64,000 bases of DNA from Pedobacter paludis (GCF_003173575.1 NZ_QGNY01000001.1:434001-498000); one strand, 5' to 3'. Positions 43,650 through 52,696 are shown, numbered from the stretch's first letter. The notes: generated by a model from the sequence alone, not told the origin. Numbers and translations are program-made.

Positions 43650-44234
43650 ATGATTGCCAATATATTAAGAGCCGAAACTGCCGAGAAGCACAAAGAACTA
43701 GAATCGTTAATGTTTGTTAACGAAATTATGAACAATTCGCTAAGTACCGAAGCATACAAAAAGCTTCTTACCATAAATTATATCATCCATCAAAAACTTG
43801 AAAATAAACTGGCAAATATGCTTGATGCTGATTTAGCCGAAAAACTTCAAATGAACGATCGCTTGAAACTTTCGTCGCTAGAAAAGGATTTGCAATATTG
43901 GGGAATTGATAATTTAACCTTACCCGCTTTAAATTTCGAATTATTTGTGCCAGAGAAAAACGTAGCTGCAGTTTTGGGTGCTTTATATGTGCTAGAAGGG
44001 GCTACACTGGGCGGAAACGTGATAAAAAAGCATATTCTTGCCAATCCCAATTTTCAAGGTGCTGAAGATGGATTGAACTATTATGGCGTTTATGGAGAAG
44101 AACTGGGTTCTAAATGGAAAACTTTTGTCTCCATATTAAATGAAAGCGTGCCCGAGGCAGATTACGAGGCTTGTGTAAATAGTGCAAACGAAACATTTGA
44201 TAATTTAATAAAGCTATCAAAACAGCTCGGCTAA
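43650..44234 (+). CDS. Biliverdin-producing heme oxygenase
   Basis: The 194-residue protein matches bacterial heme oxygenases: proximal His14 in RAETAEKHKELES, and the distal helix LYVLEGATLGGNVIKKHI with the Gly-Gly kink. Length fits the BphO group. It opens heme to biliverdin, CO and iron. Position just after bphP and its regulator suggests it supplies the phytochrome chromophore, though a terminator separates them, so it probably also has its own promoter. It could in addition free iron from heme imported by the nearby heme-uptake genes. Confidence 0.9.
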   Translation: MIANILRAETAEKHKELESLMFVNEIMNNSLSTEAYKKLLTINYIIHQKLENKLANMLDADLAEKLQMNDRLKLSSLEKDLQYWGIDNLTLPALNFELFVPEKNVAAVLGALYVLEGATLGGNVIKKHILANPNFQGAEDGLNYYGVYGEELGSKWKTFVSILNESVPEADYEACVNSANETFDNLIKLSKQLG

Positions 44235-44427
44235 AAGCCTTTAATTGCATATGATTTTAGAGGCTTAATTTTAAAAAATACGATTAAAATAGTGCTAGGG
44301 CATTTTTTCGGCGTTAAAAATGTGCAAAACTTCTTTCAAATAAATATTTGCTTTCTGTTGTTAATTCAGTGTAAATATGTATTATTGAAAAAATAAATTT
44401 TTTAAACCTTAAAAACATCAATTAGCG

Positions 44428-44607
44428 ATGGAAAAATTCTCAAAAGTTAAAGCTGCTGTTGCTGCGATTGAAGCAGATGTAGAAAAATTTTATAATGCTG
44501 GCAATGCAGCTGCTGGTACTCGTGTGCGTAAAGCAATGCAAGATCTTAAAGTTTTAGCACAAGAAATCCGTGCAGAAGTAACTGAAAAGAAAAATACTGG
44601 CAAATAA
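44428..44607 (+). CDS. Histone H1-like protein, Bacteroidota type
   Basis: The 59-residue product (MEKFSKVKAAVAAIEADVEK start; AAGTRVRKAMQDLKVLAQEI core) matches the small histone H1-like family of Bacteroidota. It is helical with a conserved RVRKxMQ core and a basic tail KKNTGK. These proteins bind DNA and are abundant. The gene is monocistronic, with a strong terminator 20 bases after the stop. Confidence 0.88.
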   Translation: MEKFSKVKAAVAAIEADVEKFYNAGNAAAGTRVRKAMQDLKVLAQEIRAEVTEKKNTGK

Positions 44608-44627
44608 TATTTCGCGAGTAAGAACAA

Positions 44628-44657
44628 AAAGGGTTTCGGTATGCCGAAACCCTTTTT
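44628..44657 (+). terminator. Terminator of the histone H1-like gene
   Basis: A 12-bp stem (AAAGGGTTTCGG / CCGAAACCCTTT) with a 4-base loop, followed by T. Confidence 0.85.
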
Positions 44658-44910
44658 GCATTTAAGAGATTTTCTATTCTGTGTAAATCTGTTCCAGCTA
44701 TTTGAGATGACTGATTGTTGTTTGCTCCAATTTAATTAGTTGCTGGAATATTCAGCATTTAGATTGCGCCAGCTGAAGCGTTTATGTCTTTTCACTCGAT
44801 AGGCATATTAAGAAACGCTGTGCTTCATTTCAATAACGTTTGTTGGCTTACGGCTAACCTTAGTAGTACACTCTAAAACTTTCTTTGATAACACAAAAAC
44901 TATAAAATGA
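44658..44910. other. Gene-free interval between the H1-like and HmuY-like genes
   Basis: About 250 bases with no supported ORF, RNA gene or repeat by eye. It separates two terminators that face each other. Confidence 0.5.
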
Positions 44911-44938
44911 TAAAGCCCTCCATCGCGGAGGGCATTTA
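44910..44938 (-). terminator. Terminator of the heme-uptake operon
   Basis: A 7-bp perfect GC stem (GCCCTCC / GGAGGGC) with a 5-base loop lies 51 bases past the HmuY-like stop. The tract after it on the minus strand is only modestly T-rich. Confidence 0.65.
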
Positions 44939-44984
44939 TCCAACTAACAAAACATATTATTTAAAATTTGAGGAGAGAAAATTT

Positions 44985-46055
44985 TTATCCTTTTTTAACC
45001 AATTTATATTCAAAAACAGGTTTGCCACGAGTTCCGGCATCACCAGCGCCCATAGAAACAAACTTTAGCTTATAATAATTTCCTGCGCCATCTTTAATTA
45101 CATAGAATGAATCTGTTTTAACACCAGTAGCAGGAGAGGTGCTTCTCCATGTTGATCCAATAGCATCTCTATCGGTTTTAAATACTACAGAACTTAGATT
45201 CGCTTCTTTAAAATCCGCATAGCTTACAGTGCTTGTTAAAACCACACCTGCAGTCACACCATTTAAATAGTTCAAGAAAATTAAGTCCGAGAAATTATAT
45301 GGAACTAAAACGCCACTAAATGAAGTTTGATATACCGAGTAGGTCCAGGTGATATCCCAATTTGCCTTTTCAGGTTCGGCACTAACAATGGCACCATTGG
45401 TAAGCGAAACAAATTTGAAGTTAAAGTTTCCATCTTTTGGAATGTCTACAGTGGTAAAATTTGTAGTTTCTTTGATTTTACCATATTGAAGTGTGTAACC
45501 ACCAGAAGCATTTCTTGTTACTTTAAGTTTGATCCAAGAGCTAGCCGGTGTGCTGCCTCCAGTACCCCGATTTAAAATAATAATCTTATTATTTGCAGCA
45601 ACCGATGATACTGCAGGAATTACCGTATTTGATAAATTACCGCTTATTGCATCAAAGTAAGCAAAATCTGTATTTGCAGGAGATGCTTGACTAACGGCTA
45701 AAGTTAAGCCTAAAGTATCTGCTTCGCCTACGGTAGCCAAACTCGCATTGGTCGTTGTAATAACTTTTGCGCCAGCTGCAGTTGTATTGTTTAAAATAAC
45801 CCTGAAATCCGATCCACTGTAAAAACCTAAATCCCAAGATGCTCTTGCTACAGCAGTTTGCTTATCGGTACTAAAATCTACATAAATACTATTTCCGGCT
45901 GCACTTCCCAATTCGGAACCTGCCAATCCATTAAGTGTTAAAGTACTTCCATCCGATGGAGGAGCAACAATAATGGGTTCATCAGTTGTTTTTTTACAAG
46001 CTGTAAATGTAAACGCTACTAGAGCGATAGCAATCATTGAGTTAAATTTATTCAT
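44985..46055 (-). CDS. HmuY-like heme-binding lipoprotein
   Basis: The 356-residue protein has a lipobox (FTFTACKK, Cys20) and an all-beta mature part. SWDLGFYSGSDFRVILNN, WDITWTYSVYQ and FEYKLVKKG are typical of the HmuY family. HmuY proteins take heme from host or environmental hemoproteins at the cell surface and pass it to the TonB receptor. The gene follows the receptor gene by 22 bases in one operon. Classical P. gingivalis order is hmuY-hmuR, so the order here is reversed. Heme-ligating residues cannot be assigned by eye. Confidence 0.82.
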   Translation of the reverse strand: MNKFNSMIAIALVAFTFTACKKTTDEPIIVAPPSDGSTLTLNGLAGSELGSAAGNSIYVDFSTDKQTAVARASWDLGFYSGSDFRVILNNTTAAGAKVITTTNASLATVGEADTLGLTLAVSQASPANTDFAYFDAISGNLSNTVIPAVSSVAANNKIIILNRGTGGSTPASSWIKLKVTRNASGGYTLQYGKIKETTNFTTVDIPKDGNFNFKFVSLTNGAIVSAEPEKANWDITWTYSVYQTSFSGVLVPYNFSDLIFLNYLNGVTAGVVLTSTVSYADFKEANLSSVVFKTDRDAIGSTWRSTSPATGVKTDSFYVIKDGAGNYYKLKFVSMGAGDAGTRGKPVFEYKLVKKG

Positions 46056-46077
46056 CTTTTGATTTTTATTGATTATG

Positions 46078-48147
46078 TTAATTTTTATTCCAGTTATAGG
46101 TTATGCCCAATGCGTAAGAGCGCCCGTAGCTATAAGGCACTGAAGCGCCTCCTGTACTATGTGCACCGCCAGATGCTGTAGAAGAATTGTTTAATTGAGT
46201 AATGTTAAAAATGTTTTTAACACCAGCGTTCAGTGTAATTGATTTATAAATGTTTTTGTTCAGCATAAAGTCTGCAAAGCTGAAACCGGCAATTTTAGTA
46301 AGTTTTACAGTCTGCGGATTGCTGGTATCCGTTTGATAACCCAGCTTCTCGCCAGTATATTTATAAAAAACGCTCACATTTAAGCCGATTTTTGAAAAAG
46401 TATAAGTGAAATTCGCTGTAACCTCTGGCGACCAAACAATTTGAGGTACATCTACCGAGTTATCATCTGAAAAATCATGATAAGTTCCGATATACGAAAC
46501 GCCAATATTTGCCTGTATATTTTTATAAATAAATGTGTTGTCTAGTGTGCTTCCTATGGTTTTAAATTTATCTACATTCAGAAAAATGGTAATGCTATTA
46601 TCCGTAGGATCAACTCCGAAATTGATTTTGTTTTTAAACTTATTGTAAAAACCAGCAAGGGTAGAACGGAACTGAATTTCCTTTGTCGAAATACCCGACC
46701 ATGCCAATGAGCCATTAAAGCTGTTTGATTCTTCTGCCTTTAAATTTGGATTTCCATAAATGGTATGGCTAGCATCAACAAAGTTGTAGTATAATTCTCT
46801 AAGTGCCGGCGATCTAAAACCTCTGGCATATGCCAATCTCAGATCGAATTTTTCTGAAAGCTGAAACTTGGTATTGAGTGATGGGATTACTGGTGGAGCA
46901 TCATAAACAGAGTTTTTGATAAACCTTAATCCCGGGCGAATGTTTATACCTTTTGTTGGTTTAATTTCTGATGAAATAAATAAGGCGTAATCATTAATTA
47001 CAGGCGATCCGCTAATTCTTTGTCCAGAAGCAGCATCTCTGTTAAATTCGAATCCTGGCTGAAACGAAACCATTTCATTTAATTTATATAGAGCAGTTGA
47101 TCTAAAAATTGATGAATTAAATTTTGCAACATCTTGCTCGCCAGCCTCAGTTGTTAATAACTCTGTATTATTGGTGAAATTATGCCGAACAGTGCGGGTC
47201 GCTCTCTGTAAATCTGTATAACCTGCAATCGCGGTTAACTGCCATTGCTCATTTATTTTCCATTCAGATTGAAGCTGTTGAGTATATCTGTTTGTGGTAT
47301 AGGTAGCGAGCTTGCCCTCAAAAGTGTTTGGATTTATCCCAAAACGAGCATCAATATCCTCATTTAAACCATCCAGGCGATACCAAATATTAAATTTTTC
47401 ATTTCTGTAACCCACCTTAGCATTTCCTAACCATTGTTCTTTCGGTTTCCATTGATTGGTTCTTGCATTAAATTCATCTAAAAATGCTGTTTTTGGCGCC
47501 ATATTCCATCCACCAAATGCGTTATGAGAACCCCCAACTATTGCACTCCAGCCTTTCTTTTGCCAGGTAACACTTAAATTTTGATTATGTAAACCGGCAT
47601 TCTGAAAGGCATTGTATTCATTTCCTGCAGTTTCTTCTTGAATTCTGGCATTTACGCTTAGCAAAGATTTGCCAGCATTTTTGGTAATAATATTAATTAC
47701 ACCCGCCAGCGCATCTGTACCATATACGACAGACATTGGCCCTTCAACAACTTCAATCCGGTCTACCGTATTAATATCAATTTGTCCTAAGCTTTCCCGA
47801 GCATCAGAACGATCGATCATCGGAACACCATCTAATAAGATTTTAACATTCCTGCCTGTCATTCCCATTAAAGAAACATCAGTTGTACCTAGGGTTAAAT
47901 CATTGGAAAATCTAAAGCCCAGCTCGGTATTTAAAACCTGAAGAACGCTGGTTGCACTTCTCAATCTTATCTTTTCTGCACTTATCGTTTTCACATTATA
48001 CACAGAATTCCGTAATGTTTGTGGCCCAAACTGGCCTGTTACAACTACCTCCTTAAGCACATTTGTTTTGGTGGTATCAACTTTAATTTCTTGAGCCACA
48101 GCAACAAATGCACATAGTGATAAGGCAGTTGATAAATATATCTTCAT
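46078..48147 (-). CDS. TonB-dependent heme receptor (HmuR/HemR-like)
   Basis: The 689-residue protein has a signal peptide (MKIYLSTALSLCAFVAVAQ), a plug with VKILLDGVPMIDRSDARESL and EVVEGPMSVVYGTDALAGVI, and a 22-strand-type barrel ending in an aromatic-rich strand. Heme-receptor boxes are visible: FRSPALRELYY (FRAP variant) and GNPNLKAEES (NPNL), with a His between them (DASHTIYG). It imports heme through the outer membrane. It is the first gene of a two-gene operon with the HmuY-like gene, divergent from an AraC regulator across 101 bases. Confidence 0.9.
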   Translation of the reverse strand: MKIYLSTALSLCAFVAVAQEIKVDTTKTNVLKEVVVTGQFGPQTLRNSVYNVKTISAEKIRLRSATSVLQVLNTELGFRFSNDLTLGTTDVSLMGMTGRNVKILLDGVPMIDRSDARESLGQIDINTVDRIEVVEGPMSVVYGTDALAGVINIITKNAGKSLLSVNARIQEETAGNEYNAFQNAGLHNQNLSVTWQKKGWSAIVGGSHNAFGGWNMAPKTAFLDEFNARTNQWKPKEQWLGNAKVGYRNEKFNIWYRLDGLNEDIDARFGINPNTFEGKLATYTTNRYTQQLQSEWKINEQWQLTAIAGYTDLQRATRTVRHNFTNNTELLTTEAGEQDVAKFNSSIFRSTALYKLNEMVSFQPGFEFNRDAASGQRISGSPVINDYALFISSEIKPTKGINIRPGLRFIKNSVYDAPPVIPSLNTKFQLSEKFDLRLAYARGFRSPALRELYYNFVDASHTIYGNPNLKAEESNSFNGSLAWSGISTKEIQFRSTLAGFYNKFKNKINFGVDPTDNSITIFLNVDKFKTIGSTLDNTFIYKNIQANIGVSYIGTYHDFSDDNSVDVPQIVWSPEVTANFTYTFSKIGLNVSVFYKYTGEKLGYQTDTSNPQTVKLTKIAGFSFADFMLNKNIYKSITLNAGVKNIFNITQLNNSSTASGGAHSTGGASVPYSYGRSYALGITYNWNKN

Positions 48148-48211
48148 TTATTTAGACTAATTATAAATAATTATGCAAATTTGTATATAATCAGCCTAAG
48201 CAGATAACGCC

Positions 48212-48240
48212 AAACGGATAATTTATGCCGTTAAACGGAT
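48212..48240. promoter_or_regulatory. Direct repeat, candidate AraC-binding site
   Basis: AAACGGAT occurs at 48212-48219 and again at 48233-48240, exactly 21 bases apart, two helical turns. It is in the divergent control region of the heme receptor and the AraC-type gene. AraC proteins often bind such direct repeats. If AraC translation began at the earlier ATG (48225) the second copy would be coding; the ATG at 48249 is preferred. Confidence 0.45.
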
Positions 48241-48248
48241 TAAAAATT

Positions 48249-49181
48249 ATGAAAATTAAACTCTCTAAAAATGCCACAAAAAGAATTCTGTTTGAACATG
48301 TTTATCCCGAAAACTTTAACGGGGACAATGATATTGATGAACGCTCTACGCATTTAAATGAAGAAAACTGCCATATATATATTAAGGAAAAATGGTTTGA
48401 TGGGATTTATATTAGTCATGCAAAGATTCAATGCGATGTTTCAACCGAATTTTTATTCGAATCAAGTCAAAACCATATCGGATTTTTATTTTGTGTGCAG
48501 GGGGAGGTTAATTACTTTGGTGAAGACAGAGAAAAACTGCTCTCTTTAAAAGAAAATCAGCAGTTCATAAGTGCAGGGAAGCTTAGCAAAGCTATGCTAA
48601 GGATTTTTGGAGAAGTTAGATATGTTTTTATTCAGCTTACCAAATCTTATTATTTCAAAATCACAAATAAGGAATTCGATTTAGGTCTACCATCCTTCAA
48701 TGAAATTAATATTTCACCCGAAATTGCCTTGATTTTAAATGGCTTAATTAACCACCAGTACGAGGGCAGAATAAAGAGGCTGTTTATAGAATCCAAAATC
48801 TTTGAAATGATCATTCATTACATCGATAAAAAAGATCCTTCTACATTAAAATCTTTGAAAGCAGATGATGTGAAAAAGATTTTATTGGCAAAAAAATTAG
48901 TAGAACAAGATTTACAATATCCAAGTTCTTTAATTGAACTATCTCGCAAGGTTGGCATTAATGATTACAAACTTAAAAAAGGCTTTAAGGAGATAACAGG
49001 GAACACTGTTTTTGGTTACTTGTATAAACTAAGAATGGATAGGGCGCATCACTTATTATCTGTAGAAAAAAAGACAGTGAGCGAAGTTTCGTTTTTAGTA
49101 GGCTATAAAAATGCCCAACACTTTATAGCTGCATTTAAAAAACACTACAATATCTTACCAGGTAGTTTAAAAAGGAATTAA
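48249..49181 (+). CDS. AraC-family transcription regulator, PchR-like
   Basis: Using the ATG at 48249 (MKIKLSKNATKRILFEH) the product has 310 residues; an ATG at 48225 is possible. A cupin-like sensing half (about 1-190) is followed by two helix-turn-helix units: LIELSRKVGINDYKLKKGFK and KTVSEVSFLVGYKNAQHFIA, ending HYNILPGSLKRN. The layout resembles PchR-type regulators of iron and heme uptake. It lies divergent to the heme receptor operon and probably controls it in response to a heme or iron ligand. A LacI-type operator lies just after its stop. Confidence 0.9.
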   Translation: MKIKLSKNATKRILFEHVYPENFNGDNDIDERSTHLNEENCHIYIKEKWFDGIYISHAKIQCDVSTEFLFESSQNHIGFLFCVQGEVNYFGEDREKLLSLKENQQFISAGKLSKAMLRIFGEVRYVFIQLTKSYYFKITNKEFDLGLPSFNEINISPEIALILNGLINHQYEGRIKRLFIESKIFEMIIHYIDKKDPSTLKSLKADDVKKILLAKKLVEQDLQYPSSLIELSRKVGINDYKLKKGFKEITGNTVFGYLYKLRMDRAHHLLSVEKKTVSEVSFLVGYKNAQHFIAAFKKHYNILPGSLKRN

Positions 49182-49189
49182 AAACTTTG

Positions 49190-49203
49190 CGCAAACGTTT
49201 GAT
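49190..49203. promoter_or_regulatory. LacI-type operator copy downstream of AraC and lacI genes
   Basis: The 14-mer CGCAAACGTTTGAT has the palindrome CAAACGTTTG at 49192-49201. It sits between the convergent 3' ends of the AraC and LacI genes, where no promoter is expected, so a looping or auxiliary role with the 50277 site is likely. Confidence 0.55.
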
Positions 49204-49209
49204 GGAAAA

Positions 49210-50223
49210 TTATTTTTCCTCGTTAATTACCAAATCAGATTCCACAATTGTATTATAGTAGGCTTGGTTTTCTGCTTTTGGTGCATTAATTAAATCGAGC
49301 AAAATATTGGCCGCTTTCTGACCTTGTAGATATGGATATTGCTCTACCGACGCAATGGGAGAGTTATCTATATAACTGATTATGGGCAGGTTTGCATAAC
49401 TAACCAAATCGAAATCCTGAATTACATTTAATTTTTTTAAATATTTAATTAAAAAAAGTGCAACATAATCATTAAATGCTACAATAGCTGTTGGTTTTCT
49501 TTTATGATTTATAAATTGATTAGCAGCATCAATGGTTCCCTGTTCGGTTAAATCGCAATTGATAATTAAAGATGGATCGTATTTTAGGCGGTTAAAGGTA
49601 ATGGCTTGCATATAGCCATCCTTACGCTCATTACTGGCGAATAATGTGGTTGGCCCATTAATCATGGCAATCGTTCTATGCCCTTTCTTTAAGAGAAAAT
49701 TTACAGCTTTAATAGTTGCATTTTCTATACTACAAGCTACATAATGAACATTTTTAAACGGTGGGATTCGATCAAAAAATACAACAGGGATATTAAAAGA
49801 GCTCAATTTTTCAAAGTGATCAAATTTAGAGGTGTCTTTACTAATCGAAACCAATAGTCCATCAACACGTTGATTTTTCATTTTTTCTACTAATCTTACT
49901 TCCTGTTCGTAACTATCGTGAGATTGCGCAAAAATTACGGTATAATTCTTTTTCAGTAACTCATCTTCAATAGCAGAAATAGCCGTAGAGAAAAAATGTT
50001 CGGAGAGTTCCGGCAAAATTACCCCAATGGTATATGTTTTCCCTTTCTGAAAAAGAATTGCTGTATTATTTGGTTCATAGTTCAGCGATTTTGCCAATTG
50101 TTTAATTTTTTCTCGAGTTACGGCGCCAATACTTGGATGGTCATGTAATCCCCTAGAAACACTAGATGGAGAAATATTTAAAATTTTGGCGATTTCCTTT
50201 ATCGTTGTGGGTTTCGATTGCAT
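49210..50223 (-). CDS. LacI-family transcription regulator
   Basis: The 337-residue protein has the LacI headpiece (TTIKEIAKILNISPSSVSRG and the hinge VTREKIKQLAKSLNYEPN) and a periplasmic-binding-protein-like effector core (YTIGVILPELSEHFFSTAIS, RVDGLLVSISKD, PTAIVAFNDYVALFLIKYL). It senses a sugar or sugar derivative. Copies of one CG-centred palindrome lie 54 bases upstream of its start and 9 bases beyond its stop, and a third in front of the sugar permease at 19.3 kb. This suggests self-control and control of that permease. Confidence 0.93.
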   Translation of the reverse strand: MQSKPTTIKEIAKILNISPSSVSRGLHDHPSIGAVTREKIKQLAKSLNYEPNNTAILFQKGKTYTIGVILPELSEHFFSTAISAIEDELLKKNYTVIFAQSHDSYEQEVRLVEKMKNQRVDGLLVSISKDTSKFDHFEKLSSFNIPVVFFDRIPPFKNVHYVACSIENATIKAVNFLLKKGHRTIAMINGPTTLFASNERKDGYMQAITFNRLKYDPSLIINCDLTEQGTIDAANQFINHKRKPTAIVAFNDYVALFLIKYLKKLNVIQDFDLVSYANLPIISYIDNSPIASVEQYPYLQGQKAANILLDLINAPKAENQAYYNTIVESDLVINEEK

Positions 50224-50276
50224 TTTAAGTCGTAAAGCAATATTAAAATTTTTAAGGGATAGTTTCTTGGTCTAAT

Positions 50277-50291
50277 CAAACGTTTGCGTGG
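50277..50291. promoter_or_regulatory. LacI-type operator in front of the lacI gene
   Basis: CAAACGTTTG at 50277-50286 plus flanks reads CACGCAAACGTTTGAT on the minus strand, nearly the same as the site before the sugar permease. It is 54 bases upstream of the LacI ATG, which fits autoregulation. Confidence 0.7.
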
Positions 50292-50443
50292 TTTTTTTAG
50301 CTTCTTTTCTCGACGCAATATATAAATATATATAGATTCGGTGAATAAAACGAGCATAATTTAGAAAAATCGAGCACGAAAACAAGATCCAAAATGATAT
50401 CAAATCCATCGTCTTTTAATTAAAAGCGATTTCAAATTGAATT

Positions 50444-50980
50444 ATGAATAACAAGCTAGAGCATGAATTCTTTCGACTGATAAAATCAGATAAGCACAAA
50501 GCCATTCAAATGGTTTTCGAAGCATATTGGAATCCATTATTCAAGCATGCAATAAAAAGCGTTCATTGTAAATGCCTGGCACAGGATCTGGTTCAAGATA
50601 CTTTTATCTCCCTTTGGGATAATTTGGAAATTTTAAATTTTAACAAAAGTGTTCTGGCTTATTTATATGCTATACTTAAAAATAAAACACTAAAATTTTA
50701 CGAAAAAGATGAGGTGCGCTCCCGCTACGCCATTAGTATGGCATCGTTCGGAATTGCTTCTGATTCGAACACCCAAAATATCATTATAGAAAAGGAACTA
50801 ACACTGATTATTAACGCAGAGATTGAAAAGATGCCCAAAAGAATGAAAGAAATTTATATGCTTAAAAAGGAAGATGATTTATCGATTAAACAGATTGCAT
50901 CAGGGCTTTCCCTTTCTGAACAAACCATCAAAAATCAACTTCAAATGGCATATCAAAGATTGCGAACAAAGATTGTTTAA
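50444..50980 (+). CDS. ECF-type sigma factor, orphan
   Basis: The 178-residue protein has the two ECF regions: region 2 (LFKHAIKSVHCKCLAQDLVQ, DTFISLWDN) and region 4 with an HTH (MPKRMKEIYMLKKEDDLSIK, QIASGLSLSEQTIKNQLQMA). It resembles the FecI-like sigma factors that Bacteroidota pair with a FecR anti-sigma and a SusCD set. No FecR or SusCD gene follows; an MBL hydrolase is next, 143 bases on. So its anti-sigma partner and targets are elsewhere. Confidence 0.92.
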   Translation: MNNKLEHEFFRLIKSDKHKAIQMVFEAYWNPLFKHAIKSVHCKCLAQDLVQDTFISLWDNLEILNFNKSVLAYLYAILKNKTLKFYEKDEVRSRYAISMASFGIASDSNTQNIIIEKELTLIINAEIEKMPKRMKEIYMLKKEDDLSIKQIASGLSLSEQTIKNQLQMAYQRLRTKIV

Positions 50981-51123
50981 ACTAGTCTACTGAACCTATT
51001 GAGATATAAATTTTCTATAACCTTTAATTTCTCTTTATCGCATCATGCTCTACAAATCAAAAAGGATATTTATCAAACAATTAAATAAAGTTTGTATTCG
51101 TACATTGGCTTAAATTTTTAATA

Positions 51124-52215
51124 ATGTTAGCAATTTATATCCTTGTAGCGCTAGTGGCTATATTTTTCATTGTAACCAACCTACCAGTTTTCGGAACCTT
51201 ACCAAAAGGCGAGAGGCTAGATAAAATTAAACATCTTTCAAACTATCGTGATGGAGCCATTCAAAACCTATCAATAACTTTAATGCAACCCGAGGGTGTT
51301 GGTTTTTTTAAAATTTTAAAAGCTTTCTTTTTTGAAAAGCATCCCAATAGAAGCCCCAATAAGCCTTTAGAATTTGTGAAACCAGCAATAAACAACAAAC
51401 AATCAGGTTCAGTTCCAGAGATAATTTGGTTCGGTCACTCTTCATATCTAATTAAAATTAACAATCAAAGGGTTTTGGTTGATCCGGTATTTAGTAAAAC
51501 ACCATCTCCCTTTTCTTTTATCGGCAGTAAGGCATTTCTTGGAACTGATGTGATAGAAGCCACCGATTTTAAAGATATCGATATTTTAGTCATCACGCAT
51601 GACCATTACGATCATTTGGATTATCAGAGTATCCTTAAAATTGCGCCCCAAGCAAAACAAATTGTTACATCCTTAGGGGTGGGTTCGCACTTGGAAAAAT
51701 GGGGAATACCGAAAATGAAAATTAATGAGCTTGCATGGCACCAATCTATTTCTATTTTAGATGGATTACATTTTACGGCTGTACCCGCTAGACATTTTAC
51801 TGGAAGGAAATTTAAAAGAAATCAAACCGCCTGGTCTGCTTTTGTATTAAAAACGGATGCACATAAAATCTTTTTAGGTGGTGATTCTGGATATGATACA
51901 CACTTTAAATCGATAGGCGAGGAATACGGGCCATTTGATTTAGCCCTTTTAGAATGTGGACAATACAATGCTTATTGGCCGTATATTCATATGTTTCCGG
52001 AAGAAGTTGTGGAAGCCGCAAAAGATTTAAAAGCTAAGGTTTTAATGCCTGTGCATTGGGGTAAATTCAGTTTGGCAATGCACCCTTGGGATGAATCTAT
52101 TTCTAGAGTAGTTGCTGAGGCTGAAAAACAAAATTTTCCTATCATTACTCCCAAACTGGGCGAAACTGTGTTTATGGATAAAAATAATCCCGTTCGGAAA
52201 TGGTGGCTCGATTAA
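51124..52215 (+). CDS. MBL-fold metallohydrolase, NAPE-PLD/UlaG-like, membrane-anchored
   Basis: The 363-residue protein starts with an uncleaved membrane helix (LAIYILVALVAIFFIVTNL). The metallo-beta-lactamase fold follows: WFGHSSYLIKI, VITHDHYDHLDY (HxHxDH), FLGGDSGYDTHF (bridging Asp) and LMPVHWGKFSL (last His). The arrangement resembles NAPE-hydrolysing phospholipase D-like and UlaG-like enzymes. Probable work on a phospho- or acyl-ester near the membrane; substrate unknown. Confidence 0.85.
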   Translation: MLAIYILVALVAIFFIVTNLPVFGTLPKGERLDKIKHLSNYRDGAIQNLSITLMQPEGVGFFKILKAFFFEKHPNRSPNKPLEFVKPAINNKQSGSVPEIIWFGHSSYLIKINNQRVLVDPVFSKTPSPFSFIGSKAFLGTDVIEATDFKDIDILVITHDHYDHLDYQSILKIAPQAKQIVTSLGVGSHLEKWGIPKMKINELAWHQSISILDGLHFTAVPARHFTGRKFKRNQTAWSAFVLKTDAHKIFLGGDSGYDTHFKSIGEEYGPFDLALLECGQYNAYWPYIHMFPEEVVEAAKDLKAKVLMPVHWGKFSLAMHPWDESISRVVAEAEKQNFPIITPKLGETVFMDKNNPVRKWWLD

Positions 52216-52271
52216 CAAAATTTAAACAATAATAGGCTTGTTGTGTTTAATTGCTATACACAAAAGCAATT

Positions 52272-52634
52272 ATGAAAACAGACCTTGTAGAAATTTTTCA
52301 AACCATTAGAGCTGGATTACAACCCTATGCCACGCGAGGATATACGGTTCACGAAAATTCTGAAAGTGGTTATGATCTTTACAGCGAAAAAAATATCGAA
52401 GTTGATGGTAAAAAAACTACTGAACGTTTTTTCGCGGGAATTTACGTTAATGGTAATCGTGTAGAAGTTAAACTAAACTCCACAGAATTTAATGCGTCAA
52501 ATCAAAATCTCGAAAATTTTGGGGATGATAAAGCAGGCCTTTCAGTTACAGAGCTTGATGATGAAAAACTCAAGGAAATTGAAGTTCTAATTGAGATTAT
52601 CCATACTAACTTTAAAGAAAAAGAGTGGATTTAA
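52272..52634 (+). CDS. Hypothetical 120-residue protein
   Basis: I do not recognise a family. The ATG at 52272 (MKTDLVEIFQTIRAGLQPYA) is preferred over an upstream TTG. The protein is acidic, soluble and beta-rich in the middle (VEVDGKKTTERFFAGIYVNG) with a final helix. It lies 57 bases after an MBL hydrolase on the same strand. Codon use fits the neighbours. Confidence 0.7.
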   Translation: MKTDLVEIFQTIRAGLQPYATRGYTVHENSESGYDLYSEKNIEVDGKKTTERFFAGIYVNGNRVEVKLNSTEFNASNQNLENFGDDKAGLSVTELDDEKLKEIEVLIEIIHTNFKEKEWI

Positions 52635-52696
52635 TATTCAGTTAATTAAATTTGCAATAGCTTAGATATTTCTCAAGCCGAAGCAATTTATTCTAA

